A stretch of DNA of 64,000 nucleotides from Thermosynechococcus sichuanensis E542 (GCF_003555505.1 NZ_CP032152.1:806001-870000), one strand, 5' to 3'; shown: positions 53,200 to 63,485, counted from the first letter of the stretch. The notes: a model not told the origin generated them from the letters alone. Made by a program: numbers and translations.

Positions 53200-53377
53200 T
53201 CTGGCTATCCCTCGTGTATCAAAGTTTCAGGCCTATTCTTTAGCGACTTCTCCAGTCTAGGCAAGTTCCAAAGAATGTGCCACTTTCGGCGATCGCCACA
53301 ATGTGAAGATTTACATTCCTAAGACCAAACGTTAGACTAAGGGATTGGACTATTACAACACTGTTCACCCTAGCCCT

Positions 53378-53623
53378 ATGACCCTATACAACCCCTCCTT
53401 GTACGAAGAACCGATTTCCCAAAAGAACTTAACGGCTGCGGGTCGTTCGGATCGCTCCATTTTGGAATGGTTACAGCAAACGGGTCGATTAATTGCCCGC
53501 GATGGCAATGAGGCAGACCCCCTCTTGGATAGTACTCTTGACGATATGGGTGAGATTGAAGAATTTGTGGGTGACTCCTTGGGCGATTACGACGAAGAAG
53601 ATGACCTAGGGCTTGAGGAATAG
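53378..53623 (+). CDS. DUF3134 family small protein
   Basis: An 81-residue acidic cyanobacterial protein starting MTLYNPSLYEEPISQKN, with SDRSILEWLQQTGRLIARD and a Asp/Glu-rich tail (DYDEEDDLGLEE), the DUF3134 pattern. The ATG at 53378 fits better than an upstream in-frame TTG. Function unknown. It precedes mraY by 46 bases. Confidence 0.78.
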   Translation: MTLYNPSLYEEPISQKNLTAAGRSDRSILEWLQQTGRLIARDGNEADPLLDSTLDDMGEIEEFVGDSLGDYDEEDDLGLEE

Positions 53624-53669
53624 GGCACAGATCCCCCTATTATCGGAGTGATGTGCTAGAGCTATCCCC

Positions 53670-54788
53670 ATGCCCTCCACCAAAACCACGGCTGCCGTTG
53701 AACCCCGTTGGCTGACAGGACAGCGACTTTTTGGCCTTCTCACTATTGGCCTACTCATTGCGAGTATTGCCTACGATACCGGGGCAAACCACTGGCAACA
53801 GCCGTTGCAAACCCTGACACTGCCTTGGTTGGTGAGTTTTGCCATCGTTGCGGTTCTCGGCATGGCCGTGGTACCTCTGCTGCGGCGACTAAAGACAGGG
53901 CAAATTATTCGCGAAGATGGCCCGCAATCCCATCTGCAAAAATCGGGCACACCGACAATGGGGGGAATCTTTTTTGTACCGACGGGGTTAGGTCTAGCGC
54001 TCCTGTGGACGGCGTTCGCTCAGGGGAAAGTATCAGCGACCGTGGGGGCGATCGCCCTTCTTGTGCTGGGGTATGCCGCCATTGGCTGGTGGGATGACTG
54101 GCAAGTTCTGCGGCGCAAATCCAACAAAGGGTTATCGGCTCGGCTGCGGCTCTTCCTTGAGGGCATTGGCGCAGCTCTTTTTTGTGCTTGGCTGGTGGGG
54201 AGTGATCCAACGGCAACGGTAGTGACGGCTCCTTGGGGGTGGGTTTGGCCTTTGGGGATTGCCTTTATTCCCTTAGCTATTTTTGTGCCGATGGCAGAAG
54301 GGAATGCCCTCAATCTCACCGATGGTCTCGATGGTCTTGCCGCTGGCACTGCGGCGATCGCCCTTCTCGCTTTAGGAATGATTCTGACCGCCCAGCCGGA
54401 TTTGCAAATTCTAGCAGTGGTCATGAGTGGTGCCTGTCTCGGTTTCCTCTGGCACAATCACCATCCGGCGCGGGTGTTTATGGGGGATACGGGTTCACTG
54501 GCCCTTGGGGCACTCCTAGCGGGCATTGGCTTGGCCAGTCACCACCTCTGGGAACTGTTGATTGTCAGTGGTCTTTTCTTTGTGGAGTCCCTCTCAGTGA
54601 TTGTCCAAGTGCTCTACTACAAGGCAACCAAAGGCCCCGACGGTGTGGGCAAACGGCTGCTGCGGATGGCTCCTCTGCACCATCACTTTGAATTGGGGGG
54701 CTGGTCAGAACTGCGGGTGGTGAGTACGTTTTATGGGGTGGTTGCCCTCTTGGGACTGCTCTGTGGCCTCCTGCAAGGGGTGGCCTAA
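53670..54788 (+). CDS. mraY: Phospho-N-acetylmuramoyl-pentapeptide-transferase
   Basis: A 372-residue ten-helix membrane enzyme that makes lipid I for peptidoglycan. The family blocks are GTPTMGGIFFV, WWDDWQVLRRKSNKGL with the catalytic Asp pair, NALNLTDGLDGLA, FMGDTGSLALG and APLHHHFELGG. It lies upstream of the alcohol dehydrogenase gene by 18 bases, probably by chance of gene order rather than function. Confidence 0.97.
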   Translation: MPSTKTTAAVEPRWLTGQRLFGLLTIGLLIASIAYDTGANHWQQPLQTLTLPWLVSFAIVAVLGMAVVPLLRRLKTGQIIREDGPQSHLQKSGTPTMGGIFFVPTGLGLALLWTAFAQGKVSATVGAIALLVLGYAAIGWWDDWQVLRRKSNKGLSARLRLFLEGIGAALFCAWLVGSDPTATVVTAPWGWVWPLGIAFIPLAIFVPMAEGNALNLTDGLDGLAAGTAAIALLALGMILTAQPDLQILAVVMSGACLGFLWHNHHPARVFMGDTGSLALGALLAGIGLASHHLWELLIVSGLFFVESLSVIVQVLYYKATKGPDGVGKRLLRMAPLHHHFELGGWSELRVVSTFYGVVALLGLLCGLLQGVA

Positions 54789-54806
54789 TCCGATGGGGGA
54801 CGTGCA

Positions 54807-55856
54807 ATGAAAGCAGCAGTGCTCTACGGCAAAGAAGATGTGCGCATTGAAACCGTGGCCGATCCCACGCCGGGTCCCGGAGAAGTGGTGATTCGTGTTC
54901 AGGCCGCAACCACCTGTGGTACGGATTTGAAGGTATGGCGGCGCGGCGGTCATGCGCGGATGCTAACGCCACCGATTCTCTTTGGTCATGAAGCAGCCGG
55001 GGAAATTGTTGCCCTAGGAGCAGGCGTGACCGGATGGCAGGTGGGCGATCGCGTGGTGGCCAATAATTCTGCCCCCTGTGGCCAGTGTTTTTACTGTCAG
55101 CGGCAGGCTTTTTCTCTGTGTCCCCATCTGGAATTCAACAATGGCACGTTTGCCGAGTACCTAAAAATTCCCGCCAGCATTGTCCGCCAGAATCTACTGC
55201 GCATTCCAGAGTCCCTCTCCTTTGCCTTGGCAGCACTGACTGAACCCCTTGCCTGTGTTCTCCACGGTGTTGCCCGCTCTGGCTTTGACCCCGCAATGGT
55301 TGAGATGTGGCCCAGTCCACCGCAAATTGTGGTTCTAGGAGATGGTGCCATTGGCCTAATGTTTATGGGGGTTCTGGCACAGCAGGGGGCACGGGTTCTC
55401 GCCTTTGGGGGTTCCGATCAGCGGCTGGCGATCGCCCGTACCTTTGGGGCAGAGCAGACCATCAATCATCACCAGTGCAGCGATATTCCCGCCGTCGTCA
55501 AAGACTGGACGGAAGGACGTGGTGCCGATATTGTCATTGAAGCCACTGGGGTTCCCGAAGTCTGGGAAACGGCGATCGCCTGTGGTCGCCCCGGTGCCAC
55601 GATTAACCTTTTTGGTGGCTGCCCTCGGGAAACCTCGATTCGTGTAGATACGGAACGCCTGCACTACGAAGAATTGACTCTCAAGGGGGTCTTTCACAAC
55701 ACGCCCACCTTTGTCCGCCAAGCCCTAGAGTTAATTGCCAGTGGCACGCTCCCCTTCGAGAAACTGATTAGTGGCCAAGCCCCCCTAGCGGAGATTGAGA
55801 GCGTCCTCCAAGCAATGAAGGCGCGCCAAGTGATTAAAGTAGCGCTGCACCCCTAG
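54807..55856 (+). CDS. Zinc-dependent medium-chain alcohol dehydrogenase (sorbitol-dehydrogenase type)
   Basis: A 349-residue MDR protein. Catalytic zinc ligands are Cys in TTCGTDL and the HE of GHEAAGE; the structural zinc site is C-x2-C-x2-C-x7-C (CGQCFYCQRQAFSLC). The NAD site is VVLGDGAIGLM. It oxidises an alcohol or polyol, but the substrate cannot be told. It is on the mraY strand and ends next to the convergent mltA gene (stops adjacent). Confidence 0.88.
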   Translation: MKAAVLYGKEDVRIETVADPTPGPGEVVIRVQAATTCGTDLKVWRRGGHARMLTPPILFGHEAAGEIVALGAGVTGWQVGDRVVANNSAPCGQCFYCQRQAFSLCPHLEFNNGTFAEYLKIPASIVRQNLLRIPESLSFALAALTEPLACVLHGVARSGFDPAMVEMWPSPPQIVVLGDGAIGLMFMGVLAQQGARVLAFGGSDQRLAIARTFGAEQTINHHQCSDIPAVVKDWTEGRGADIVIEATGVPEVWETAIACGRPGATINLFGGCPRETSIRVDTERLHYEELTLKGVFHNTPTFVRQALELIASGTLPFEKLISGQAPLAEIESVLQAMKARQVIKVALHP

Positions 55857-57029
55857 CTATTCCCGCAGGAGCAAATAGTACAACTGCCCCGGCGTATTGA
55901 TCAGACCCGCCCGCGCCTTGGCTACATCTCCCGTGCCCATGAAAATATCAACACGACCCGGCCCACGAATGGCACTGCCGGTATCCTGATCCAAGACAAA
56001 ACGGCTGACGGGGATTTGGTGCCATTGACCTTGGGCTTTGAGGGGAATTTTCGTGTTGATCACCGCTAAGGCACCCGGGGGCATCAAGGACTTATCGGTG
56101 GCGATCGAACGCTCTGGAATCACTGGGGTCGAGAGGCTGCCCGTGGGGGGACGCCCTTGGGTGTGTTCAAAAAAGACAAAGCTGGCGTTGCGGGGCAAAT
56201 AGCGATCTAGCTCAGCAGGGTTGGCCTTAAAGTAGTCCATGAGGCGTGGTAGCGTCAGTTCCTCACGGGCAATCTTGCCATCACGAATCAGTTCTTGACC
56301 AATACTGGTGTAGGGGTGATTGGTTTTACCGGCGTAGCCGACGGTAAAGCGGCGACCATCAGGCAATTGCAGCTCAGCAGAGCCTTGGACGTGCACCAGA
56401 AAGGCCTCTAGGCGATCGCGCAGATAAACCAGCTCCAGCCCCCGCAAAGGGCCATTGCGCCACTGCTGACCATCCGCCCCCTCCAGTTCCAAGCGAGTTG
56501 GGTGCGGCTCTCGCCACTGCTCAAAATTAGGGGGGCGACGAAACAGGGGATAGCGGTATTCTGCGGTGGGCACCAAGCTAGCACGATACGTCGGGGCATA
56601 ATAGCCCGTGAAATCCACTCGCCCTTGGCCATCGCTGCCAATGGATTGATAAAAGACAAATTCTCGTTTGACAGATGCTTGCAGTTCTGCCGCAGAGCGA
56701 CGGGTTTGTACCAGATGGCGAAAGCGTTCGAGGGAGCGGATCACTCGCTGATGGAGATTGGGGCCAAGGGCGGCACCAGGTTGGCCGGGAGCGGTGTAGG
56801 CAGCATAGTCGCGGCGGGCTTTATCGCTGCGCAGGTAACGCAAACTATGATCAATGGCTTGCAGCAGTCGCGCGCGTTCACTGGGGGATTGCCAGAGAGC
56901 CGTATCCAGGGCAACTGTTGGGGGCAGTTGGCTTTGGCGCGTCAAGGGAGCAGCCGTTGGTGCTGTGGCGATCGCACTCGTTGCGAGGATCACGACCGTC
57001 TGAACGAATCCTGGGAACAAACCCGCCAT
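55857..57029 (-). CDS. mltA: Lytic murein transglycosylase A
   Basis: A 390-residue exported protein: signal peptide (hydrophobic run about residues 9-24), then the MltA barrel with TGYYAPTYRASL and PLRGLELVYLRDRLEAFLVHVQGSAEL (seen in pieces), and the C-terminal 3D domain with FVLDQDTGSAIRGPGRVDIF and GTGDVAKARAG containing the catalytic Asp residues. It cleaves glycan strands of peptidoglycan. The small hypothetical gene lies five bases upstream. Confidence 0.93.
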   Translation of the reverse strand: MAGLFPGFVQTVVILATSAIATAPTAAPLTRQSQLPPTVALDTALWQSPSERARLLQAIDHSLRYLRSDKARRDYAAYTAPGQPGAALGPNLHQRVIRSLERFRHLVQTRRSAAELQASVKREFVFYQSIGSDGQGRVDFTGYYAPTYRASLVPTAEYRYPLFRRPPNFEQWREPHPTRLELEGADGQQWRNGPLRGLELVYLRDRLEAFLVHVQGSAELQLPDGRRFTVGYAGKTNHPYTSIGQELIRDGKIAREELTLPRLMDYFKANPAELDRYLPRNASFVFFEHTQGRPPTGSLSTPVIPERSIATDKSLMPPGALAVINTKIPLKAQGQWHQIPVSRFVLDQDTGSAIRGPGRVDIFMGTGDVAKARAGLINTPGQLYYLLLRE

Positions 57030-57034
57030 AGACG

Positions 57035-57289
57035 CTAAGCAAACCGATCCACACTAGAGGCAAACACGGGTTCTACGCGAATTGCAAAGACTTTCGAGGG
57101 GCGTACCACCATGTATTCCCCTTGAATGTTCTTAATGGGAACCGAGATAAAGTCGTTGGAATCTGCTTTGGCGGCTAACTCGTTGCTGTACCACTTCTGG
57201 AAGTCTTGAATGGTGGGGAAGCGCACCTCCTCACGGTGACCGCCATCCAGAAATAAATGAACCGCAAATTCAGAAGGGGTTCTGGGCAT
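57035..57289 (-). CDS. Conserved cyanobacterial hypothetical protein
   Basis: An 84-residue soluble protein. It has no signal or membrane segment; the SNDFISVPIKNIQGEYMVVRPSKV part looks like a beta-sandwich or OB-like strand set. I recognise no family. It lies five bases before mltA on the same strand and probably shares its transcript. Confidence 0.65.
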   Translation of the reverse strand: MPRTPSEFAVHLFLDGGHREEVRFPTIQDFQKWYSNELAAKADSNDFISVPIKNIQGEYMVVRPSKVFAIRVEPVFASSVDRFA

Positions 57290-57358
57290 AGGCGCGATCG
57301 CTCATCCTTATCATGCACATTATCCTCCTATTATCGCCGTAATCGGTGGCTTCAGGTA

Positions 57359-57955
57359 CTAGGGACCACCAGTGAGGGGACGGGGGGCGCGATCGTAGTA
57401 CTGGGCGGTCATCGCTGGGTTGAGAGCGCGAGCACGCTCATAGTCCCGTTGCGCCAATTCCACGTTGCCGCTGTCAAAGTGCGCCATGCCGCGGCTATAG
57501 TAGGCAGCAACAAATTGCGCATCCCGCGCTAGGGCAGCATCAAAGTCTGCAATCGCCGCTGTGTAGTTTTGTAGAGCAAGATAGGCCATGCCCCGGTTGT
57601 AGTAGGCAGCAATAAACTGGGGATCGTTGCGCAGTGCAGTGGTAAAGTCCGCGATTGCCCGCTGCAGATCCCCTTGGTCATAGTAGGCTAGGCCGCGAGC
57701 AAAGTAGTAGTCAGCACTGGGGTTGAGTCTGATTGCTTGGCTAAAGGCATCTATGGCAGCGGCCAGATCACCCGTACCTTGGTGCATTAACCCCACGTTG
57801 TAGTAGTCCTCGGCACTGCGGGGCACAAGGCGTTGCAGTTCTTGAAGTTCAGGGGGTGTGAGGGTGGCGATCGCGATGGGCTGTGCCACAGCAGCACTGC
57901 TGAGACCAACAAAAGCAGCTAAAACTGTCAAAGCACTGAAGAGTGGTTGGCGCAT
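57359..57955 (-). CDS. Exported TPR-repeat protein
   Basis: A 198-residue protein with a signal peptide (MRQPLFSALTVLAAFVGLSS, cleavage near VAQ at about residue 25) followed by four or five TPR units of 34 residues, such as YYFARGLAYYDQGDLQRAI and FIAAYYNRGMAYLALQNYT. TPR proteins mediate protein-protein contacts. The ATG at 57955 has AAGGAGG six bases upstream. Role unknown; the gene stands alone. Confidence 0.88.
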   Translation of the reverse strand: MRQPLFSALTVLAAFVGLSSAAVAQPIAIATLTPPELQELQRLVPRSAEDYYNVGLMHQGTGDLAAAIDAFSQAIRLNPSADYYFARGLAYYDQGDLQRAIADFTTALRNDPQFIAAYYNRGMAYLALQNYTAAIADFDAALARDAQFVAAYYSRGMAHFDSGNVELAQRDYERARALNPAMTAQYYDRAPRPLTGGP

Positions 57956-58227
57956 CGTCGGCCTCCTTTTGGCATCGCTCAGCCTTACTTCGATCCTAAA
58001 AGAAAATGAAGAAATCGCCCAGCAAACGATAACAGTTGTAATAAATCGCTGGCTACGCCCCTTTTCTTGGCTGCGCACACAGCATCCCACCCTGTAGCGG
58101 TGGTGCATTCCGTCCTTGGGAAAAGGGCTGTATGTTGATATCTTTAGGTTTTTCGGCGCAGAGGGCAGTGCGCGATCTCTTAGAGGAGGTGTGATTTAAG
58201 GCACTGACGCTGAACTCAGAGTAATGT

Positions 58228-58959
58228 TCAAAGGGGCTTGTAATTAACAATACGCCCAAAACTCTCCGGCTGCAAGCTAGCGCCACCCACCAAGACGCCA
58301 TCAATTTCTGGCTGCGCCATGATCGCATCAATATTGTTGGCATTGACCGAGCCACCGTACTGAATGGGGACATCGGGATTCTGCAACTTGCTGCGAATCA
58401 GGCCAATGACACGGTTGGCTTCCGTTTCTTCACAGGTATCGCCCGTACCGATCGCCCAAATGGGTTCGTAGGCAATCACCAAATTGCTTTGATCCACATC
58501 CACCAAGTCCAGCGCCAACTGCTGAAAGATGTGGTTTTCCGTTTCGCCCGCATCCCGTTGGGCCTTGGTTTCACCGACACAGAGAATCGGTGTCAGGCCG
58601 TGGCTTTGGGCCGCTTTGAGCCGCTGGTTAACCGTGGCATCAGTTTCACCAAAATACTGCCGCCGCTCACTGTGGCCAATAATTACGTAGCGCACGCCTA
58701 ACTCCACCAGCATGGGTGGTGAAATTTCGCCCGTAAACGCCCCTTGATCTGCCCAATGAACATTTTGGGCACCCAGCTTCACCCGCGTTCCGTGCAGACT
58801 CTTGGACAATACACTTAAGCAGGTGTAGGGAACACAGAGCACGATCTCGCGATCGCTGGGGGTGTCCACCAATTTCCCTAGGAACTCCTGTAGGAAGGCC
58901 ACCGCCTCCTGTTGGGTTTTGTGCATTTTCCAGTTGCCGGCAAGAACTTTTGGGCGCAC
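58228..58959 (-). CDS. tpiA: Triosephosphate isomerase
   Basis: A 243-residue enzyme interconverting dihydroxyacetone phosphate and glyceraldehyde-3-phosphate in glycolysis and the Calvin cycle. Catalytic Lys in GNWKMHK near residue 11, His in [13 protein letters not shown] and Glu in [11 protein letters not shown] are all visible. The GTG at 58959, with AGGA just upstream, gives the normal N-terminus; a longer upstream reading overlaps the wHTH gene region. It is downstream of the wHTH gene on the same strand by 95 bases. Confidence 0.97.
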   Translation of the reverse strand: MRPKVLAGNWKMHKTQQEAVAFLQEFLGKLVDTPSDREIVLCVPYTCLSVLSKSLHGTRVKLGAQNVHWADQGAFTGEISPPMLVELGVRYVIIGHSERRQYFGETDATVNQRLKAAQSHGLTPILCVGETKAQRDAGETENHIFQQLALDLVDVDQSNLVIAYEPIWAIGTGDTCEETEANRVIGLIRSKLQNPDVPIQYGGSVNANNIDAIMAQPEIDGVLVGGASLQPESFGRIVNYKPL

Positions 58960-59054
58960 TCGTCCTGACTTTCCTCTGCGAAACTTAGCGTAATTAAGCG
59001 TACCACACGGTTTGCCTCTACAATTAGAGGCTTGACTGAAGAAGCGGCTGAGAC

Positions 59055-59372
59055 TTAGCCCAACTTGTCCCAAACCGCCGCCACTGGGGGAGATTGACGC
59101 TTGGGTTGCACGCGCGGGGTTCGCCGTCCGAGTTTGACTTGGTAGGTGTCATTGTTAACTGTCACATAGCCCAGTTGGAGAACCTCTGCGAGGGTAGCAC
59201 TGACCTCTGCCGCAGACCACTGCAACTGCTCAGCCAATTCTGGCACAGTGAGGGGGGTTGGCTGCCGCATCAGCAGTGTCAAAAGCGATCGCTGGCGATC
59301 GGGCAAAACCAGTAAATCTGCGGGATTGAGACCACCACCGCAACCACTGCTGGCGTCTTGACTGTCTATCAT
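59055..59372 (-). CDS. Small winged-helix DNA-binding-type protein
   Basis: A 105-residue protein with a helix-turn-helix core ([20 protein letters not shown], then [23 protein letters not shown], the wing). The N-terminus ([14 protein letters not shown]) is Gly/Ser-rich with one Cys. It resembles MarR/ArsR-size regulators. The last part is basic and Pro-rich. The start is the ATG at 59372, with GAGGAA upstream. It follows the ParA-like gene by 79 bases, so a role with that ATPase or as a regulator of tpiA is possible. Confidence 0.72.
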   Translation of the reverse strand: MIDSQDASSGCGGGLNPADLLVLPDRQRSLLTLLMRQPTPLTVPELAEQLQWSAAEVSATLAEVLQLGYVTVNNDTYQVKLGRRTPRVQPKRQSPPVAAVWDKLG

Positions 59373-59451
59373 TGGCAATGTTCCTCAATGGCAGTGACTG
59401 GCAGTGGTACTCGAGAAGGATCAAAATCACAATCCTTACTCCTAGGCTACC

Positions 59452-60216
59452 CTAATCCAACAGATGCTGCACAACACTCCTGACAACGAGACTGTAGGGA
59501 TGCGCGGGGTAGCGTAAACAGAAAATATCGCTGCTCCCCAGTTGAAACATTTCTTCGCAAACAGGTAAGATACCTGCGACGGGCACACCATAGGTTGTTT
59601 CCACCTGCTGCTTGAGGGAGTCCTTATTAAAGGCACTGGGGACTTTGTTAACCACCATCACCATTTTCGGCACATCAAGCTGCCGCGCCACATCAACCGT
59701 GACCGCTGTTCCTTGAAAATCTTGGCGATCGGGGCGCAGAATCAGCACCAAGGTATCGGAAACTGTAATCGAGAGTAGTGTCTCCTCATTCAGCCCTGGG
59801 TGGGTATCAATGAGCAAAAAGTCCAGATTCAGCCCTTGGAGTAACTGCTGAAAACCATCATTGAGTAAGCCGACATCGTAGCCTTCCCGCAGCACACGGG
59901 TAATTTCACTGGTTTTGAGGCTAGAGGGAATGAGATAGATTGCTCCTTTAGCTTCCTGGCCGTGGCCAGTAATCAGATGGCTAACATCACGCGCCACATC
60001 GGTAATTTCACAGCGTCCCCACAGGTAGTCATTCAGGGCATGTTCCGTATCTTCCGACTCAAGGCCAAAGAGCACATGGATACCGGGGGATTGAATATCG
60101 GTGTCCACAATCGCCACCCGATAGCCCAAGGTCGCCAAGGTACAGCCCAGATTCGCTGTTGTATTTGATTTGCCTGTGCCACCACGAAAAGAATGCACAG
60201 AAATAATGCTACCCAT
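59452..60216 (-). CDS. MinD/ParA-like ATPase
   Basis: A 254-residue deviant Walker-A ATPase: SFRGGTGKSNTTANLG, the P-loop with Arg in place of the usual Lys at its start, IVDTDIQSPGIHVLFG, and LLIDTHPGLNEETL. These proteins bind ATP as dimers and position cargo on membrane or DNA. No partner such as MinE, ParB or McdB is adjacent. The wHTH gene follows it by 79 bases. The cargo is unknown. Confidence 0.87.
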   Translation of the reverse strand: MGSIISVHSFRGGTGKSNTTANLGCTLATLGYRVAIVDTDIQSPGIHVLFGLESEDTEHALNDYLWGRCEITDVARDVSHLITGHGQEAKGAIYLIPSSLKTSEITRVLREGYDVGLLNDGFQQLLQGLNLDFLLIDTHPGLNEETLLSITVSDTLVLILRPDRQDFQGTAVTVDVARQLDVPKMVMVVNKVPSAFNKDSLKQQVETTYGVPVAGILPVCEEMFQLGSSDIFCLRYPAHPYSLVVRSVVQHLLD

Positions 60217-60314
60217 GAGCTGTCCTCGCTACATCTGAGAATTCAACGTTTATTTTCACATCCTGTCGTTCTTAGAGGACAGAACCCAAACCGCCAGCCC
60301 CTTAGAATAAGGAG

Positions 60315-62051
60315 TCATTCGGCATCTTGGAAATACTGCTGGGTGTAGAACTGGGCATAGCGAGCAGACTGGGCAAGCAGTTCTTGGTGAGTGCCACTTT
60401 CAATGATCCGTCCCTGCTCTAGGACAAGAATGCGATCTGCGCGACGCACCGTGGCCAAACGGTGGGCAATGATAAAGACAGTTCGCCCCTTCATTGCCTT
60501 CTCCAGAGCGCTTTGCACCAAGGCTTCCGATTCAGAGTCCAAAGCAGAGGTGGCTTCATCCAAGATCAAGATACGCGGATCAGCATAAACTGCACGGGCG
60601 ATCGCCAGCCGTTGCCGTTGCCCGCCGGAGAGATTGATTCCCCTTTCCCCCACCCATGTCTGATAGCCATCGGGAAACTGCGTAATAAACTCATGAGCAT
60701 TGGCAATTTTGGCTGCCTCAATCAGTCGCTCCCAATCCGGTTCAGAATAACCAAAGGCAATATTTTGGGCAATACTGCCTGAAAAAAGAATCGTTTCCTG
60801 AGGAACAATGCCAATTTGCCGCCGCAAGCTTTTGAGGGTCACGGTTTTAATATCAATGCCATCAATCAAGACTTTCCCCGCTTGGGGGTCATAAAAACGG
60901 GGCAAGAGGTTAACAATGGTTGATTTACCTGCTCCTGAATGTCCCACAAGGGCAATCACTTCGCCCGGCTCTGCCAAGAGATTGAAGTCCCTGAGCACCG
61001 GACGCTCTGGATCATAGCCAAAGCACACATCTAGGTATTGCACTTTGCCAGAAATGGGGGGTAAGGGCTGCGCATGGCTTATTTCTTTGATTGTGGGTTC
61101 GAGAGCCAACAGACCAAAGCTACGCTCCACCGAGGCCTGCGCCATTTTCAGTTCGTTGTAATCAGCGGAAATCATATTAATGGGTTCCATCAGTAGCGCC
61201 ACTGCGGCGACAAAGCTGAGGAACTGCGGCCCCGTGAGATGACCGGCATTGATTTGCCACGCCCCTAGGATAAACAGCAGCATAATGCTGAGGGCTTCGA
61301 GAAACCCCACCACAGGGTATTGCATTGACTTAATGCGTTCTGCACGGTAGCGAGCGCGGCGATTAATATCAGCCTGCTGTTCAAACTGCTTTACGGCATA
61401 GTCCTCGGCAGCAAAGGCTTTGATCAAGCGAATCCCTGCAAACACTTCCGTGAGGTGGGAGGCCAAATCGGCAATGCGCGCTTGACTCAGGCGCGACTGT
61501 CGCAACAAACGGTTGCCAAACCAAGCGATCAGAAACGTCATTAGCGGCGCAATGATCATCGTCCCCAATGTCAGTTGCCAGTTGAGGTAGAACATATAGC
61601 CAATCACAGCAACCGTTGTTAAAGTCGAGGGGATGAGGCGATGAAAACTATTGTTGACCATGACACCAATGCGATCCACATCCTCAGTGAGGCGGTAGGT
61701 GAGATCGCCGGTCGCTGCTTTTTCAAAATAGTCCACCCCCAAACGATGGAGATGACGGTAAAGCCGCACCCGAATGTCATAGACAATCCGTAGGGAAATA
61801 TCGGACATTAGGACATCTTGACCAAATTGGCAAAAACTACGACCGACAAACAGCAGCGAGGAGGCGGCACACCACTGAATCAGACCTAGCAAATCCCCTG
61901 CCCCAATGAGCTTTGCTGCTTGGCCAATCAGGTAGGCGATCGCCGGCATGGTGGAGACATAGCCGAGGGTACACAGGAAAGCGACCAGCAACCGTCGCCG
62001 ATAGGGAAGGATATAACCAAATAACGGCCGGTAGCTGGTATTCCAAAGCAT
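60315..62051 (-). CDS. ABC transporter, fused permease-ATPase (MsbA/HepA-like exporter)
   Basis: A 578-residue half-transporter. Six membrane helices (residues about 15-300) are followed by an ABC domain with Walker A GHSGAGKST, Q-loop, signature LSGGQRQR and Walker B ILILDEAT with its catalytic Glu and the H-loop His. It would act as a homodimer to export lipid, glycolipid or peptide. The stop of mnmE lies three bases before its start, so translation is probably coupled. Substrate unknown. Confidence 0.92.
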   Translation of the reverse strand: MLWNTSYRPLFGYILPYRRRLLVAFLCTLGYVSTMPAIAYLIGQAAKLIGAGDLLGLIQWCAASSLLFVGRSFCQFGQDVLMSDISLRIVYDIRVRLYRHLHRLGVDYFEKAATGDLTYRLTEDVDRIGVMVNNSFHRLIPSTLTTVAVIGYMFYLNWQLTLGTMIIAPLMTFLIAWFGNRLLRQSRLSQARIADLASHLTEVFAGIRLIKAFAAEDYAVKQFEQQADINRRARYRAERIKSMQYPVVGFLEALSIMLLFILGAWQINAGHLTGPQFLSFVAAVALLMEPINMISADYNELKMAQASVERSFGLLALEPTIKEISHAQPLPPISGKVQYLDVCFGYDPERPVLRDFNLLAEPGEVIALVGHSGAGKSTIVNLLPRFYDPQAGKVLIDGIDIKTVTLKSLRRQIGIVPQETILFSGSIAQNIAFGYSEPDWERLIEAAKIANAHEFITQFPDGYQTWVGERGINLSGGQRQRLAIARAVYADPRILILDEATSALDSESEALVQSALEKAMKGRTVFIIAHRLATVRRADRILVLEQGRIIESGTHQELLAQSARYAQFYTQQYFQDAE

Positions 62052-62054
62052 GGG

Positions 62055-63464
62055 CTATTTTCCAATGCAAAAACGGCTAAAGATTTGTTCTAGCACGGAT
62101 TCGGTGACCTCCTCCCCCGTTAGGGTACCAAGGGCACGGGCAGCGGCATGCAGGTCAATCGTCCAAAAATCAAGGGGCAGTTGGGCATCAATGGCAGCAA
62201 GGACATGATTCAGGGATTGGTGAACCTGCTCTAGGAGGGCGGCTTGGCGTTGGTTGATGGCAAAGTCTAGGTTGGCGGCAGTCACCCCTTGGCCTTGAAC
62301 AAGGTTGAGAATAGCGTTCTCCAGATGCTCAATCCCCCTTTGGCTGAGGGCCGAGAGCAGCACAGTGGGAATGGGGGCAATGGGCAATGGAATATCTCGA
62401 ACATCTGCGGTTTTGTTGAGGAGATCAGCCTTATTCAAGACGACAAGGACTGAGTGAGGCGCTTGTTGCCGCCGTTGTTGGAGATCGAGTTGGTCGTAAA
62501 TGTCCTGATCAGCGGCTGTCCACCCTTGGCTAGCATCAATGACAAGGAGAATGAGATCGGCACTGGCTGCGGCTTGGCGCGATCGCTGGACACCGATTTG
62601 TTCAACCAAGTTATCTGTCTCGCGAATGCCTGCGGTATCAAGGACTTGGATGGGAATGCCACCAACAACTAATTGAGACTCCACAATATCACGGGTGGTG
62701 CCGGGTAGATCCGTGACAATGGCGCGATCGCTGCGGCTCCAAGCATTGAGCAGACTCGACTTACCCACATTCGGGCGACCCACAATGGCCACTTTTAGTC
62801 CAGTGCGGATCAGTGCTCCCCGTTCTGCCGTGGCCAAAAACGCCTCTACTTGGTGTTGCAACTGCCGAATTTCCTCAGCAATGGCTGCGGGGTCAAGGGG
62901 GGGTAGCTCGTCCGTAAAATCGAGTCGCGCTTCAATTTCCGCCAAGAGAGATAAACAGGTCTGACGAATCTGCTTGAGGGGGCGGGCAAGTTTCCCCGTC
63001 AGACCCGCTAAGGCAATTTGGGCGGCAGTTGTAGATTGGGCGGCCACCAGTTCAGCCACACTTTCGGCTTGGGTGAGATCAAGGCGACCATTGAGAAAGG
63101 CGCGCAGGGTAAACTCCCCCGGATCTGCGAGGCGTGCCCCTGCGGCGACACAGAGTTGCAGCACGCGCTGGACAGGGATGAGACCACCATGACAGTGAAA
63201 CTCCACCACATCTTCGCGAGTATAGGAGCGGGGAGCCAGCATTAAAAGCAGGAGCGCTTCATCTACCCGTTCTCCGGTTTGGGGGTCGCGGACATAGCCA
63301 TAGAGGATGCGATGGGATTCCCAAGGCTGCTTGCCGGGGGCTGCAAATAAAGACTGAGCGATCGCGACTGCTTTAGCACCCGAGAGACGGACAATGCCGA
63401 TACTCCCTTGCTGGGGTACAATAGCCGTGGCGATCGCCGCAATCGTGTCATGGAGATGTCGCAC
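62055..63464 (-). CDS. mnmE: tRNA modification GTPase MnmE
   Basis: A 469-residue protein with the N-terminal tetrahydrofolate-binding domain ([21 protein letters not shown] and VEFHCHGG), helical domain, G domain with [20 protein letters not shown] and NKADL, and the C-terminal FCIGK (catalytic Cys) typical of MnmE. With MnmG it modifies U34 in tRNA wobble positions. The start is GTG at 63464. It precedes the ABC exporter by three bases. Confidence 0.97.
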   Translation of the reverse strand: MRHLHDTIAAIATAIVPQQGSIGIVRLSGAKAVAIAQSLFAAPGKQPWESHRILYGYVRDPQTGERVDEALLLLMLAPRSYTREDVVEFHCHGGLIPVQRVLQLCVAAGARLADPGEFTLRAFLNGRLDLTQAESVAELVAAQSTTAAQIALAGLTGKLARPLKQIRQTCLSLLAEIEARLDFTDELPPLDPAAIAEEIRQLQHQVEAFLATAERGALIRTGLKVAIVGRPNVGKSSLLNAWSRSDRAIVTDLPGTTRDIVESQLVVGGIPIQVLDTAGIRETDNLVEQIGVQRSRQAAASADLILLVIDASQGWTAADQDIYDQLDLQQRRQQAPHSVLVVLNKADLLNKTADVRDIPLPIAPIPTVLLSALSQRGIEHLENAILNLVQGQGVTAANLDFAINQRQAALLEQVHQSLNHVLAAIDAQLPLDFWTIDLHAAARALGTLTGEEVTESVLEQIFSRFCIGK

Positions 63465-63485
63465 TACCGTAGGTGATATGACTCT

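Noticed and set aside
57956-58227. Possible small RNA in the 272-base gap before the TPR gene
   Set aside because: A purine-rich GAGGAGG stretch was noticed but no terminator or known cyanobacterial sRNA motif was found.
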